Assembly: GCA_002410935.1 (NCBI GenBank)
Contig: DHPM01000004.1
Span: forward strand, 11,235 to 75,234
Direction of reading: 5' to 3'
Length of the DNA stretch: 64,000 nucleotides
From: Caryophanales bacterium UBA5364
GTDB taxonomy: Bacteria; Bacillota_I; Bacilli_A; RF39; UBA660
How positions within the stretch are numbered: the stretch's first letter is position 1; each line of letters starts with the position of its first letter. Positions 53,763 to 62,839 of this stretch are shown here, one piece after another. Below the pieces are notes generated by a model. It did not search any database and was not told the DNA's origin. It saw nothing but the letters and a program-made list of their open reading frames with translations. Position numbers and translations under genes: made by a program.

Positions 53763-54683
53763 ATGGAACAAAAGTTATTTGGGTGCTATGACACTGCTAT
53801 CTTAGTAAAAAGCAACTCAAAAGAACTACTAAATGACTTAATTAGAATTTATGGTGAATATTACCAAGATATATATAACCCTACTTATGTATTAAACTTT
53901 ATTGTCGGAAAAAAACCTGATGACTATGATATAAAAGATAAAGAGGTTGAAGATAGTACTTATAATTATATTAAGAGTAATGAAGATGGTTTAACTATTT
54001 ATTTAGATGATTATAATCAACCAAAGAAACAGTTTGCTAAACGAATTTTTACTAATTCTTTTGTTAGAGCTTTCCAAAAGAATGATTATATTATTATTCA
54101 TGGTGCTTGTGTTAAAGATCAAGATGGTAATTCATTAATTATTGGTGATAAGGGTAGTGGTAAAACAACGACGTTAATTAATTTAATTAATAATGGATAT
54201 ACTTTTGTATCTAATGATAAAGTAGCCGTTAAATTAACTAATGGAAAAGTTATTACTTGTGGAATACCTTTTTCAATGGGAATTATTAAAAAAGATGCTG
54301 AGGTAATGTATAATTTTGATATAAAAAGGTTTTATTCAACTGGTGATAAAATATATTTAAAAGTTTCTGATATCCCTAATTTCTTTAATACTTATATTGA
54401 AAATAAGGGTAGGTTAAAACAAATCTTATTTACGGATTACCAACCAACTATTGATGCATTAAAGATGGTGAAAGTAGATAACAATTTAAATGCTATTGGA
54501 GACAATATCTTAGTAAATGCTGTATCAGAACAAAAACAATATTTAAATGATTTATTAAAGGTCGATGTTAAACATCATGATTTAGACTATTTAAATCAAA
54601 TTAATGGCTATATTGTAAGTCAAAATAAAGATACAACTGAGGAATTATTAGAAACTTTAAAACAAGATAAAATTAAATTATAA
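53763..54683 (+). CDS. HPr-kinase-like P-loop ATPase
   Basis: A 306-residue protein whose second half resembles HPr kinase/phosphorylase C-terminal domains: IIHGACVKDQDGNSLIIGDKGSGKTTT (P-loop) and GYTFVSNDKVAVK. Such domains also occur in RiPP and amino-sugar clusters, where they phosphorylate something other than HPr. The conserved HPrK signature and regulatory N-domain are not recognisable. It ends the seven-gene operon, followed by a terminator. Confidence 0.75.
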   Translation: MEQKLFGCYDTAILVKSNSKELLNDLIRIYGEYYQDIYNPTYVLNFIVGKKPDDYDIKDKEVEDSTYNYIKSNEDGLTIYLDDYNQPKKQFAKRIFTNSFVRAFQKNDYIIIHGACVKDQDGNSLIIGDKGSGKTTTLINLINNGYTFVSNDKVAVKLTNGKVITCGIPFSMGIIKKDAEVMYNFDIKRFYSTGDKIYLKVSDIPNFFNTYIENKGRLKQILFTDYQPTIDALKMVKVDNNLNAIGDNILVNAVSEQKQYLNDLLKVDVKHHDLDYLNQINGYIVSQNKDTTEELLETLKQDKIKL

Positions 54684-54703
54684 AAAGTTCAGATGAACTT
54701 TTT
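54682..54703 (+). terminator. Terminator of the PHP-to-HPrK-like operon
   Basis: Stem AAAAAGTTCA/TGAACTTTTT, directly after the last stop codon. Confidence 0.85.
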
Positions 54704-54768
54704 ATTATATATACACATATTTTTCAATATCCTTTATAATAGTTAATATAAAGATAAATGGAAAATAT

Positions 54769-54797
54769 TTGAATATCATATTTAGATATGATAAAAT
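54769..54797 (+). promoter_or_regulatory. Promoter of yqeG-yqeH
   Basis: TTGAAT (54769-54774), a 17-bp spacer and TAAAAT (54792-54797), 25 bp before yqeG. Confidence 0.65.
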
Positions 54798-54821
54798 AAG
54801 AGTGAATTAGGAGGAATAATA

Positions 54822-55343
54822 ATGGAAAAATATATTCCTGATAGGTATCAAAAAAGTATTTATACGATTGATTATGATAATCTTTTAAACTGTGGAATTA
54901 AATGTTTATTATTTGATTTAGATAATACAATTGCCCCAATAGGATTATCTGAACCAACTAAAAAAACTAAAGAATTATTTAAAAAACTAAAAGAAAAAGG
55001 TTTTAAATTAGTAATATTTTCAAATAGTAATAAGAAACGTTTAAAACCATTTAAAGAAATATTAGATGTTGACTGCTGTGCATCAGCTTTAAAACCTTTC
55101 AGTGGTAAATTTTTAAAAGTATTGAAAGAATATGATTTAGATGTCAGTGAAGTAGCTATTATAGGAGACCAAATACTAACGGATATTGTAGGTGGAAATA
55201 ATGTTGGGATCACTACCATTCTTATTAATCCAGTAAGTACGAAAGACTTTTGGTTAACAAGAATAAACCGTATGTTTGAAAAGCGTATTATTAATAAATT
55301 AAGTAAAAGAGATTTATTTTATAAAGGAAAATACTATGAATAA
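54822..55343 (+). CDS. yqeG: YqeG-family HAD phosphatase
   Basis: A 173-residue HAD-superfamily IIIA phosphatase with motif I LLFDLDNTIAP, motif II FSNSNKKR and motif IV GDQILTDIVGGNN. The family includes phosphatidylglycerophosphate phosphatases (Gep4-like), so a role in phosphatidylglycerol supply is plausible; this would feed the LTA synthase downstream. It overlaps yqeH by eight bases, the conserved order in Bacilli. GGAGGAAT precedes the ATG. Confidence 0.9.
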   Translation: MEKYIPDRYQKSIYTIDYDNLLNCGIKCLLFDLDNTIAPIGLSEPTKKTKELFKKLKEKGFKLVIFSNSNKKRLKPFKEILDVDCCASALKPFSGKFLKVLKEYDLDVSEVAIIGDQILTDIVGGNNVGITTILINPVSTKDFWLTRINRMFEKRIINKLSKRDLFYKGKYYE

Positions 55344-56313
55344 AAAATGTTTAGGTTGTGGAGTAATTCTTCAATCAGTTGATGAGACAAAAGATGGATA
55401 TGTTATAGGGGAACACGAAATATGTGAAAGATGTCACCGTATTAAGAATTATGGTGAATATAAAGTTAGTATTAAAAATAATGATAATTTTATTAACATC
55501 TTAGATGAAATTAATAAAACTAAATCGTTAGTTGTTCTCGTGATCGATCTTTTTGATTTAAAAGAGGATTATGAGGTATTCATGAACCATATTAAAAATC
55601 CTATTCTTCTAGTTATGACGAAAAGGGATTTATTACCTAAATCATATAAAGATAGTAAATTATTAGAATATATTAATTTAAAATGTGTTGATAAAGTTAT
55701 TGTTAGTAGTAAAAAGAATTATAATTTTGATTTATTGATTAGCAAAATAAGAAAGTATCAAACGGATAAAAGTGTTTATGTAGTTGGTTATACTAATGAT
55801 GGTAAATCAACTTTAATAAATAAGTTAATTTATAATTATTCTGATACTTTACCAGTTATTACTACAAGTAATTTTCCATCGACTACTTTAAATAATATTG
55901 AAATAAAGTTAGATGATAAATTAGTTATTGTTGATACCCCTGGTTTATTAGATGAAGGAAATATGGAAAATCGTTTAGATTTAATTAAAACAATTGTTCC
56001 TAAGAAGGAAATTAAACCTCTTACTTATCAAATTAATGTTGATCAAACATTCTTAATTAATGATTTAGTAAGAATGGATATTAAAAAGAATAACTTTATT
56101 ACCTTATATATCAATAACAATTTAAAGATAAATAGGTTTTATAAAGATACTAATTATTTAGATACATTAGAAAAGCATATTATTGAAGTTGATGATAATA
56201 GTGATATTGTTATAAGTGGTTTAGGGTTTATTAAAATAAAAAAGAAAAGTAAAATAATTATATATACTTTAAAGGGAGTAAAGGTTTTTGCTAGAAAAGC
56301 ATTAATTTCATAA
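55336..56313 (+). CDS. yqeH: YqeH, circularly permuted ribosome-assembly GTPase
   Basis: A 325-residue GTPase for 30S subunit assembly. The N-terminal zinc finger has CLGCG and CERCHRIK. G motifs are in permuted order: G4 TKRDLLP first, then G1 GYTNDGKSTLINKL, then G3 DTPGL. The C-terminal treble-clef-like RNA-binding part follows. It is a little shorter than B. subtilis YqeH (366). The later genes of the usual operon (aroE, yhbY, nadD) are not here. Confidence 0.93.
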   Translation: MNKKCLGCGVILQSVDETKDGYVIGEHEICERCHRIKNYGEYKVSIKNNDNFINILDEINKTKSLVVLVIDLFDLKEDYEVFMNHIKNPILLVMTKRDLLPKSYKDSKLLEYINLKCVDKVIVSSKKNYNFDLLISKIRKYQTDKSVYVVGYTNDGKSTLINKLIYNYSDTLPVITTSNFPSTTLNNIEIKLDDKLVIVDTPGLLDEGNMENRLDLIKTIVPKKEIKPLTYQINVDQTFLINDLVRMDIKKNNFITLYINNNLKINRFYKDTNYLDTLEKHIIEVDDNSDIVISGLGFIKIKKKSKIIIYTLKGVKVFARKALIS

Positions 56314-56373
56314 ATACTCTTTTTTTTTATCTATAAATTAGGTATAATAATTATAAGATAGAGGTGGTTTTAT

Positions 56374-58146
56374 ATGTTAGGAACAATTATTGGTACTGAA
56401 GAAAATGATGTTTTAATAAAATTGAACATTGATTTAAATGAATTACCTAATTTGGTAAATCATCATATTATTATGGAAGATAATGATAAGAAAACAGTAG
56501 CCGAAATAACGAACATTACTGATGGAATAGCAAGAGCTAATTTATTAGGTGAAATTGTTAATGATCGTTTTATTTTTGGAGTCATTAAAAAACCATCATT
56601 TTCCTCTAGTGTGAAAATTATTTCTAAAGAAAAAATCCCAATGGTGATTGGAATTGAAGATTACCGCGAAGATAAACATTTATATCTTGGTGAAAGTCCA
56701 ATTTATGAAGGGGTTAAATTAGGAGTTAATATTAATGATTTCTTTAGTAATCATTTTGCTATTTTTGGTTCAACTGGTAGTGGTAAGTCTTGTAGTATAG
56801 CTCGTATTTTTCAAAACTTATTTGAAAAGAATAGTAGTGTTCCATATAAAGCTAGTATTTTTATTTTTGATGCTTATGGTGAATATCATTCAGCATTCAA
56901 GGATCTAAGTAAAAAGGTTCCTGAAATCAGTATGAAGACATATACCACCAATACTTATTTTAATGATACTGATTTAATGAGAATACCATTATGGTTATTA
57001 GGAGTAGATGATATTGCTTTATTATTAGGAGCAGAAAAGCATTCTCAAATACCTATTATTGAAAAAGCCTTAAAATTAGTAACTATTTTTGCTAGATACG
57101 AAGAAGAGGTTATTAAACATAAAAATGATATTATTTCGAGGGCATTATTAGATATCTTATCTAGTGGTAGACCTCCCGCTCAAATAAGGGACCAAGTAAT
57201 CTCAGTCTTGTCTTATTACAATACGAGTGAATTAAACCTTGAGACACCAATTTATCAACCAGGGTATACTAGACCATTAAAGCAATGTTTATTAATTGAT
57301 GCTAGTGGTAAAATTAGAGAAATGGAACTTTTAACAACGTTCTTTGAATCATTTTTAGTTGATAACTTAGAATTATCATTACCCGATGGTTCATTTACCT
57401 ATACCTTAGAAGATTTAAAAAATGCAATGGATTTTGCCTTAATATCTGAAGGTATCTTAAAGAGTGATAAAGTTTATGATGATACTAATGTTTTAAGAGT
57501 TAGATTACATAGTTTATATAACAGTGACTATAATGTTTATTTTGATTATCCTGAATATGTTTCTAGGGAACAATATATTAAACAATTAATGACTTCAGTT
57601 GATGGTAAGAAAGCACAAATAATTAATTTTAATATTAATTATGTTGATGATAGGTTTGCTAAAGTAGTCGTTAAAATATATTCTAAATTATTATTTGATT
57701 ATACAAAAGAACGAAAAGAACGAGGAACGCTTCCAATTCATATTATCTTAGAAGAAGCTCATCGTTACGTTCAAAACGATAATGACGTTAATTTATTAGG
57801 TTATAATATCTTTGAGAGAATTACTAAAGAGGGTCGTAAATATGGTATTATTTTAGGATTAATTTCTCAACGACCATCTGAATTATCAGAAACAGCTATC
57901 TCTCAATGTAATAACTTCTTAATCTTTAAGATGCTTCATCCTAAAGATATTGATTATATAAAAGAAATGACTCCAAATATAACGACAGAAACAATCAAAA
58001 AATTAAAAATTTTACAGCCAGGTACTTGTGTTGGGTTTGGTTTAGCTTTTAAAGTTCCTGTAATTATAAAATTAGCAATGCCTAATCCAGCACCAGCAAG
58101 TAATAGTTCTGACATAAGCGCTAATTGGTTTATTCAAAGAGGTTAA
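56374..58146 (+). CDS. HerA-like (DUF87) ATPase, copy 2
   Basis: A 590-residue paralogue of the protein at 34073-35830, colinear over its whole length: N-terminal barrel (about residues 1-112), P-loop GSTGSGKS (132-139), ILEEAHRYVQND, SQRPSELSETAISQCNNF and the same C-terminal LQPGTCVGFG. The first 80 residues are the most different. Likely a hexameric ATPase; substrate unknown. A TATAAT lies near 56343-56348 and GAGGTGG before the ATG. It sits between yqeH and ltaS, again without a nuclease gene. Confidence 0.85.
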   Translation: MLGTIIGTEENDVLIKLNIDLNELPNLVNHHIIMEDNDKKTVAEITNITDGIARANLLGEIVNDRFIFGVIKKPSFSSSVKIISKEKIPMVIGIEDYREDKHLYLGESPIYEGVKLGVNINDFFSNHFAIFGSTGSGKSCSIARIFQNLFEKNSSVPYKASIFIFDAYGEYHSAFKDLSKKVPEISMKTYTTNTYFNDTDLMRIPLWLLGVDDIALLLGAEKHSQIPIIEKALKLVTIFARYEEEVIKHKNDIISRALLDILSSGRPPAQIRDQVISVLSYYNTSELNLETPIYQPGYTRPLKQCLLIDASGKIREMELLTTFFESFLVDNLELSLPDGSFTYTLEDLKNAMDFALISEGILKSDKVYDDTNVLRVRLHSLYNSDYNVYFDYPEYVSREQYIKQLMTSVDGKKAQIINFNINYVDDRFAKVVVKIYSKLLFDYTKERKERGTLPIHIILEEAHRYVQNDNDVNLLGYNIFERITKEGRKYGIILGLISQRPSELSETAISQCNNFLIFKMLHPKDIDYIKEMTPNITTETIKKLKILQPGTCVGFGLAFKVPVIIKLAMPNPAPASNSSDISANWFIQRG

Positions 58147-58199
58147 TTTGTAATTAAAGATAAAAAGTGTTATAATTATTTCTGGTTTGAGGTGATAAA

Positions 58200-60215
58200 G
58201 TGAAAAAGACAATCGATAAATTCATTTCTAATATGAAGACATATATGAAGACCAGTGTATTATTTTTTACCTTTGTGGTAACTTCTTTATTAAATGGATT
58301 AATAGTTAGATTTTTTACAGTTAAAAATTATTTTGCAATTAAACCAATTTTAGCTGATTTAGTAATAATTTTAGTAATCGGTGCTTTGGGTTATTTTATT
58401 AAACCTAAAAAGCAGTTTAAATATTATTTTACTTGTTCTATTATTTTAACAGCTATATGTTTGATTAATTCAATATATTATACTAATTATTTATCTTTTA
58501 CATCTTTTTCGTTATTAGCTACCTCACTACAATTAGCGGATGTTGCTGATGCAGTTATTGAAGATGTTTTAGAAATAAAAGATTTCATTTATATATTTGC
58601 CCCAATTACCCTGTTTATTGTTAATCATAATCTTAAGAAAAAGAAATATTTTGATTATGTTGCGACGATTGAAAAAGGTAAGATTAGAGCTTTAAATACG
58701 CTTATTGTTGCTTTAATTACATTGGGCTTTTTTATGTCAATGGTTACTGGTGTTGACTTAAGTCGTTTAGGTAAACAATGGAATAGAGAATTTGTTGTTA
58801 TGCAGTTTGGTATTTATGTTTATCAATTAAATGATGCTGTTGCTAGTATTCAACCCCAAATAAGCCCATTATTTGGCTATGATAATGCAGCTAAATTATT
58901 TAGAGAGTTTTATGAAAATAGACAACCACAAAAAACAACTAATGATTATACCGATATTTTTAAAGGAAAAAATGTTATTTTTATTCATGCTGAAAGTATT
59001 CAAGGATTCCTTTTAAATAAGAGTTTTAATGATGTTCCTGTTACTCCTACTTTAAATAAATTAGCTAAAGAAGGAATATATTTTTCTAACTTTTATGCAC
59101 AAGAAAGTGTCGGTACTAGTAGTGATAGTGAGTTTACTATTAATTCTTCATTAATGCCTGCTTCTAGTGGAACAGTATTCGTTAGTTATTGGGATAGGCA
59201 ATATGTTGCTACTCCTCAATTACTAAAAGAAAAAGGGTACTATACATTTACGATGCATGGTAATAAAGCCGCTTTCTGGAATCGTAATGTAATGCATCCA
59301 TTACTTGGATTTGAAAAGTATTATGCCTATAATGATGCTTATGAACTAGATGAAATGTTTGGTTTAGGATTAAGTGATAAATCATTCTTTAAACAAAGTG
59401 TTCCAATTATAAAAGATATTAGTGAAAAGAATAAAAACTTTATGGGAACTTTAATTATGCTATCAAATCATACTCCATTTACTGATATTGAAAAAATTAG
59501 TGAGTATGAGGTTGATTATAAATATGAAAAAACAAATGAAATAACTGGTAAAAAAGAAGTCGTTAGTGCCCCATATTTAGAAGGTACTAAAATGGGGAGT
59601 TATATTAAATCAGTTAATTATGCTGATGCTGCTATTGGAGAATTTATTAATGGTTTAGATGAATCAGGATTATTAGATAATACGGTTATTGTTATTTATG
59701 GAGATCATGACGCTAAACTTAGAAAATCAGAATTCACAAAATATTATAATTATGACCCGTATACTGATTCTGTTTTAAGTAAAGATGATGAAAACTATCA
59801 AGAAGTTAATTTCTATACTTATGAATTAAATCGTAAAGTACCATTTATTATTTGGACAAAAAATAAAAAATATTCAACTGAAGTAACTAAAGTAATGGGA
59901 ATGTATGATGTGGCTCCAACATTAGGTAATATGTTTGGATTTAGTAATCCATATGCCTTAGGCCATGATATATTCAGTATCAATGAAAATGTAGTAGTAT
60001 TCCCAGATGGTAATTGGTTAACTAATAAGATGTATTATAATAATCAAAAGGAGGAAGGATTACTTCTTCAAACTGATGAACCAGTAAGTAGAGATTATAT
60101 CGATAAATATAATGAATATGCTGAAAAAATAATTGATGTTTCAGATGCCATTATTGTTCATGACTTAATTCGTAAGACTCAAGAATCAGAAAAGGTATTA
60201 AAACAAACAAAATAA
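58200..60215 (+). CDS. ltaS: Lipoteichoic acid synthase (LtaS-like)
   Basis: Polymerises glycerol phosphate from phosphatidylglycerol outside the membrane. The 671-residue protein has five N-terminal membrane helices (within residues 1-200), a linker, then the sulfatase-fold domain with AESIQGFLLN, GTSSDSEF, TMHGNKAAFWNRNV, LSNHTPF and YGDHDAKL. The catalytic residue before SD, a threonine in S. aureus LtaS, is Ser307 here. GTG start with GAGGTGAT upstream. Confidence 0.9.
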   Translation: MKKTIDKFISNMKTYMKTSVLFFTFVVTSLLNGLIVRFFTVKNYFAIKPILADLVIILVIGALGYFIKPKKQFKYYFTCSIILTAICLINSIYYTNYLSFTSFSLLATSLQLADVADAVIEDVLEIKDFIYIFAPITLFIVNHNLKKKKYFDYVATIEKGKIRALNTLIVALITLGFFMSMVTGVDLSRLGKQWNREFVVMQFGIYVYQLNDAVASIQPQISPLFGYDNAAKLFREFYENRQPQKTTNDYTDIFKGKNVIFIHAESIQGFLLNKSFNDVPVTPTLNKLAKEGIYFSNFYAQESVGTSSDSEFTINSSLMPASSGTVFVSYWDRQYVATPQLLKEKGYYTFTMHGNKAAFWNRNVMHPLLGFEKYYAYNDAYELDEMFGLGLSDKSFFKQSVPIIKDISEKNKNFMGTLIMLSNHTPFTDIEKISEYEVDYKYEKTNEITGKKEVVSAPYLEGTKMGSYIKSVNYADAAIGEFINGLDESGLLDNTVIVIYGDHDAKLRKSEFTKYYNYDPYTDSVLSKDDENYQEVNFYTYELNRKVPFIIWTKNKKYSTEVTKVMGMYDVAPTLGNMFGFSNPYALGHDIFSINENVVVFPDGNWLTNKMYYNNQKEEGLLLQTDEPVSRDYIDKYNEYAEKIIDVSDAIIVHDLIRKTQESEKVLKQTK

Positions 60216-60239
60216 AAACTTCATATATGAAGTTTTTTT
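60214..60239. terminator. Bidirectional terminator between ltaS and the TasA-like gene
   Basis: Perfect 22-bp palindrome AAAACTTCATA/TATGAAGTTTT followed by T on the plus strand. Confidence 0.85.
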
Positions 60240-60735
60240 ATGTGGTAGCTTGTAAGTAATCAATGGTTACATCAAAACTAACTGGTTCTGGATCAGGTAT
60301 GGTTGAAGCAGCATTCCAAGTAACAACAATGGACCCAACAGTAGCGTCACCAACTGCTAAAGTTGATCCTTCAATCTCGTTTAATCCATTAATAACAATA
60401 GTAAAGTCAGCTGTACTATTTTCATTAATAAGTAGATTATCAACTGTAGCGGCTAAACTACCAGTATTTTTAATAGTAAAATCAATGGTAACTGTATCAC
60501 CAGGAAAGCTAAGATTAGCATCAATTGATAATGAAACATTATTATCATCAAGGGTAGCTGTTGCCTTTTCTGGATTAGATACGGTAAAACTAGAAAATTC
60601 AATTTTAAAGTCTCCAACTCCTGTTGCTGTACCAGTAATTCTTAAATTGGCTGCTAATAATGCATAAACGCCTGTTAAGGCAATCGCAAAAATGATTAAC
60701 CCAATAACTAAATATTTAACTTTTTTATCTCTCAT
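60238..60735 (-). CDS. TasA/CalY-like surface protein with SipW-type signal
   Basis: A 165-residue protein with an N-terminal signal of the SipW-dependent type: basic RDKKVK, hydrophobic YLVIGLIIFAIALTGVYALLA, then LRITGTATGVG. The mature part is an immunoglobulin-like beta-sandwich rich in Ser, Thr, Asn and Val. TasA-type proteins form extracellular fibres. It is divergent from the SipW-like cluster, so it is probably that signal peptidase's substrate. AGGAGTG precedes its start on the minus strand. Confidence 0.82.
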   Translation of the reverse strand: MRDKKVKYLVIGLIIFAIALTGVYALLAANLRITGTATGVGDFKIEFSSFTVSNPEKATATLDDNNVSLSIDANLSFPGDTVTIDFTIKNTGSLAATVDNLLINENSTADFTIVINGLNEIEGSTLAVGDATVGSIVVTWNAASTIPDPEPVSFDVTIDYLQATT

Positions 60736-60850
60736 TTTTTCACTCCTATTTATATTATGACTAAAAATTAATAAATTAATACATTAAGCAGTTTAAACTA
60801 TCTCAGTATAGTCAAATATATCTAGGTTATAATAAATTAAGAGGGAAAAT

Positions 60851-61663
60851 ATGAGAAGAAGAATTAAAAACAAATATCTTTTATTAAAATTTTTTCTTTT
60901 TGGTGTATTATTAATAATTGCGATTGGTATTAGTTATTCTCAATTATTATCATCTTTAGATATAAAAGGTAATGTTATAGGGATTGATATTACTAAAGAT
61001 TATGTTATTACATCTGATAGTAATCCTAACTTAGATATTAGATCATTTACTTCTAATACATCACAAGTAGGTAATATTGAAAGAACTAATTATCGCTTTA
61101 ATGTTCTTAATTTAAGTAATGAGACGATTGATAATTTTAAATTAACGATAACTTTTAATAATGAAATACAAGATATTAGTATTTCAAATTATGAACATAC
61201 CTTAAATAATAATGTTGTTACGATAATAAATAATAATAATTTAAAAAAGAATAAATCTGCTTTGGTTAATTTTACTACCGAATCCATTATCTCAAATACT
61301 AAAATATTAACAATCAAATTAGAAATACAAACCGGTGGTGATGAAGTAACACTAGAAGAGTTAGATGTTATTTTTAATATAACTAGTAGTTGGGGGAATT
61401 ATACTTATCAGTATGATATTAAAGTAACTAATAAAACGGGAGAACGTATTAATGCTTGGGAGGTAGAAGTGCTTTTAAGTAGTAATACATCTTATGTTAA
61501 TGGATGGAGTGCTAAATATCAAATGGTTGGAAATAAGTTAGTTATTAGTAATGCAAATAATAATGGTAAATTAAAAAATAATGAAACAACATCAATTGGA
61601 CTACAACTAAATACTGATATTGTTAATTTTATACCAATGATTGCTAAAGTAAGTGTTAGGTGA
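60851..61663 (+). CDS. Membrane-anchored protein with CBM2-like domains
   Basis: A 270-residue protein with an N-terminal hydrophobic signal/anchor (about residues 10-31) followed by SSLDIKGNVIG, resembling the SipW-type cleavage region. Two beta-sandwich domains follow. The second (about residues 180-265) looks like family 2 cellulose-binding modules: SSWGNYTYQYDIKVTN, INAWEVEVLL, then GWSAKYQM. The first (about 75-165) has a related layout (TNYRFNVLNLSNETI). It starts the sipW-like operon; a TATAAT lies at 60828-60833. The ligand is unknown. Confidence 0.75.
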   Translation: MRRRIKNKYLLLKFFLFGVLLIIAIGISYSQLLSSLDIKGNVIGIDITKDYVITSDSNPNLDIRSFTSNTSQVGNIERTNYRFNVLNLSNETIDNFKLTITFNNEIQDISISNYEHTLNNNVVTIINNNNLKKNKSALVNFTTESIISNTKILTIKLEIQTGGDEVTLEELDVIFNITSSWGNYTYQYDIKVTNKTGERINAWEVEVLLSSNTSYVNGWSAKYQMVGNKLVISNANNNGKLKNNETTSIGLQLNTDIVNFIPMIAKVSVR

Positions 61664-61666
61664 GGT

Positions 61667-62830
61667 ATGAAAAAACTATTATTTATTTTAATGATGTTGG
61701 TGATATTAATATATGTACTTTTTTATCAATGGCTTTTTATCTTTTATGGTGATTTAATTAGATATATTGTTAATCCACTAGTCTGGTTAGGTTTTTCTTT
61801 AATTAGTTATTTATTATTATATGAAAACTACACTTTTAAACATAAAAAAATGATTAGTTTTATTGTTGCATCTAGTGCATTCATATATATTATTACTTAT
61901 TATGCTTTAGGCTTAGTAACTGGTTACACTCATAATCCCTACTTAACAACTACCAGTGGTATAATTATTAATGTTTTTAGTATTCTCCTAGTTATTGTTT
62001 ATAAAGAATATATTAGATATATCTTATTAATAACATCTAATAAATATAGTTATCTATATAAAATATTTGTCTATATCTTATTTGTTTTATCGGATTTAAA
62101 TATCTCATTCATTATTAAGCAATTAATCAACTCAACTACGGCTTTTACTACTTTAGGTGAAATAGTCATACCAGTATTATCAATTAATCTCTTTATGATG
62201 TATTTATGCCAAAAAGGGGGATATATAGTGTCTATTTGGTATCGAATCATTATAATCTTACCAAACATATTAATTCCTATTATGCCTAAATTTGATTGGA
62301 TTATCCCAGCCTTATTTAATGTATTATTTCCACTATTTACTTACTTAGTAATTGAATATATGATAAATAAAAGAAATAAAAAAGTACCAAGTAGTGTTGT
62401 TGAAGCGTTTAATCCAAAGAATTGGATTTTAACTTTTATAACTACCATTATAATCATTATGTTTGGATTAGGAACATTTGGGATTAAACCATCAGTTATT
62501 TTAACGGGTAGTATGAAGCCTAGTATTAAACCAGGTGATCTAGTTATCATTAAACCAATTGATATTAATGATATACAAGCTGGGGATATTATTCAATATC
62601 AAACAAATAACTATAATGTAGTGCACAGGGTAGTTAGTGTTTTAAAAGATGCAGATGGTATTCTTTTAATAACTAAAGGGGATAATAATTTAAATATTGA
62701 TAGGTTACCAGTTAAAGAAGATCAACTAGTAGGTAAAATGAAATATCATATACCAATAGTAGGTTATCCATCATATTTATTACATCAAATAATAGGAAGT
62801 AAAGAGGTTGATATCGAAACAGGGAAATAG
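61667..62830 (+). CDS. SipW-type signal peptidase I with extended multi-pass N-terminus
   Basis: A 387-residue protein. The C-terminal part (about residues 260-385) is an ER-type (S26B) signal peptidase with catalytic GSM (Ser282), PGDLVIIKP and NVVHRVVS (His320), then KGDNN. SipW-type enzymes process TasA-like proteins. The first 250 residues form seven or more membrane helices, far beyond the usual two of about 190-residue SipW. It begins four bases after the CBM-like gene. Which membrane helices belong to the peptidase is unclear. Confidence 0.85.
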   Translation: MKKLLFILMMLVILIYVLFYQWLFIFYGDLIRYIVNPLVWLGFSLISYLLLYENYTFKHKKMISFIVASSAFIYIITYYALGLVTGYTHNPYLTTTSGIIINVFSILLVIVYKEYIRYILLITSNKYSYLYKIFVYILFVLSDLNISFIIKQLINSTTAFTTLGEIVIPVLSINLFMMYLCQKGGYIVSIWYRIIIILPNILIPIMPKFDWIIPALFNVLFPLFTYLVIEYMINKRNKKVPSSVVEAFNPKNWILTFITTIIIIMFGLGTFGIKPSVILTGSMKPSIKPGDLVIIKPIDINDIQAGDIIQYQTNNYNVVHRVVSVLKDADGILLITKGDNNLNIDRLPVKEDQLVGKMKYHIPIVGYPSYLLHQIIGSKEVDIETGK

Positions 62831-62839
62831 GTGATTAAA

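Noticed and set aside
60263-60667. Long open frame on the plus strand opposite the TasA-like gene
   Set aside because: It mirrors the codon pattern of the real minus-strand gene, has no ribosome-binding site and no recognisable protein features.
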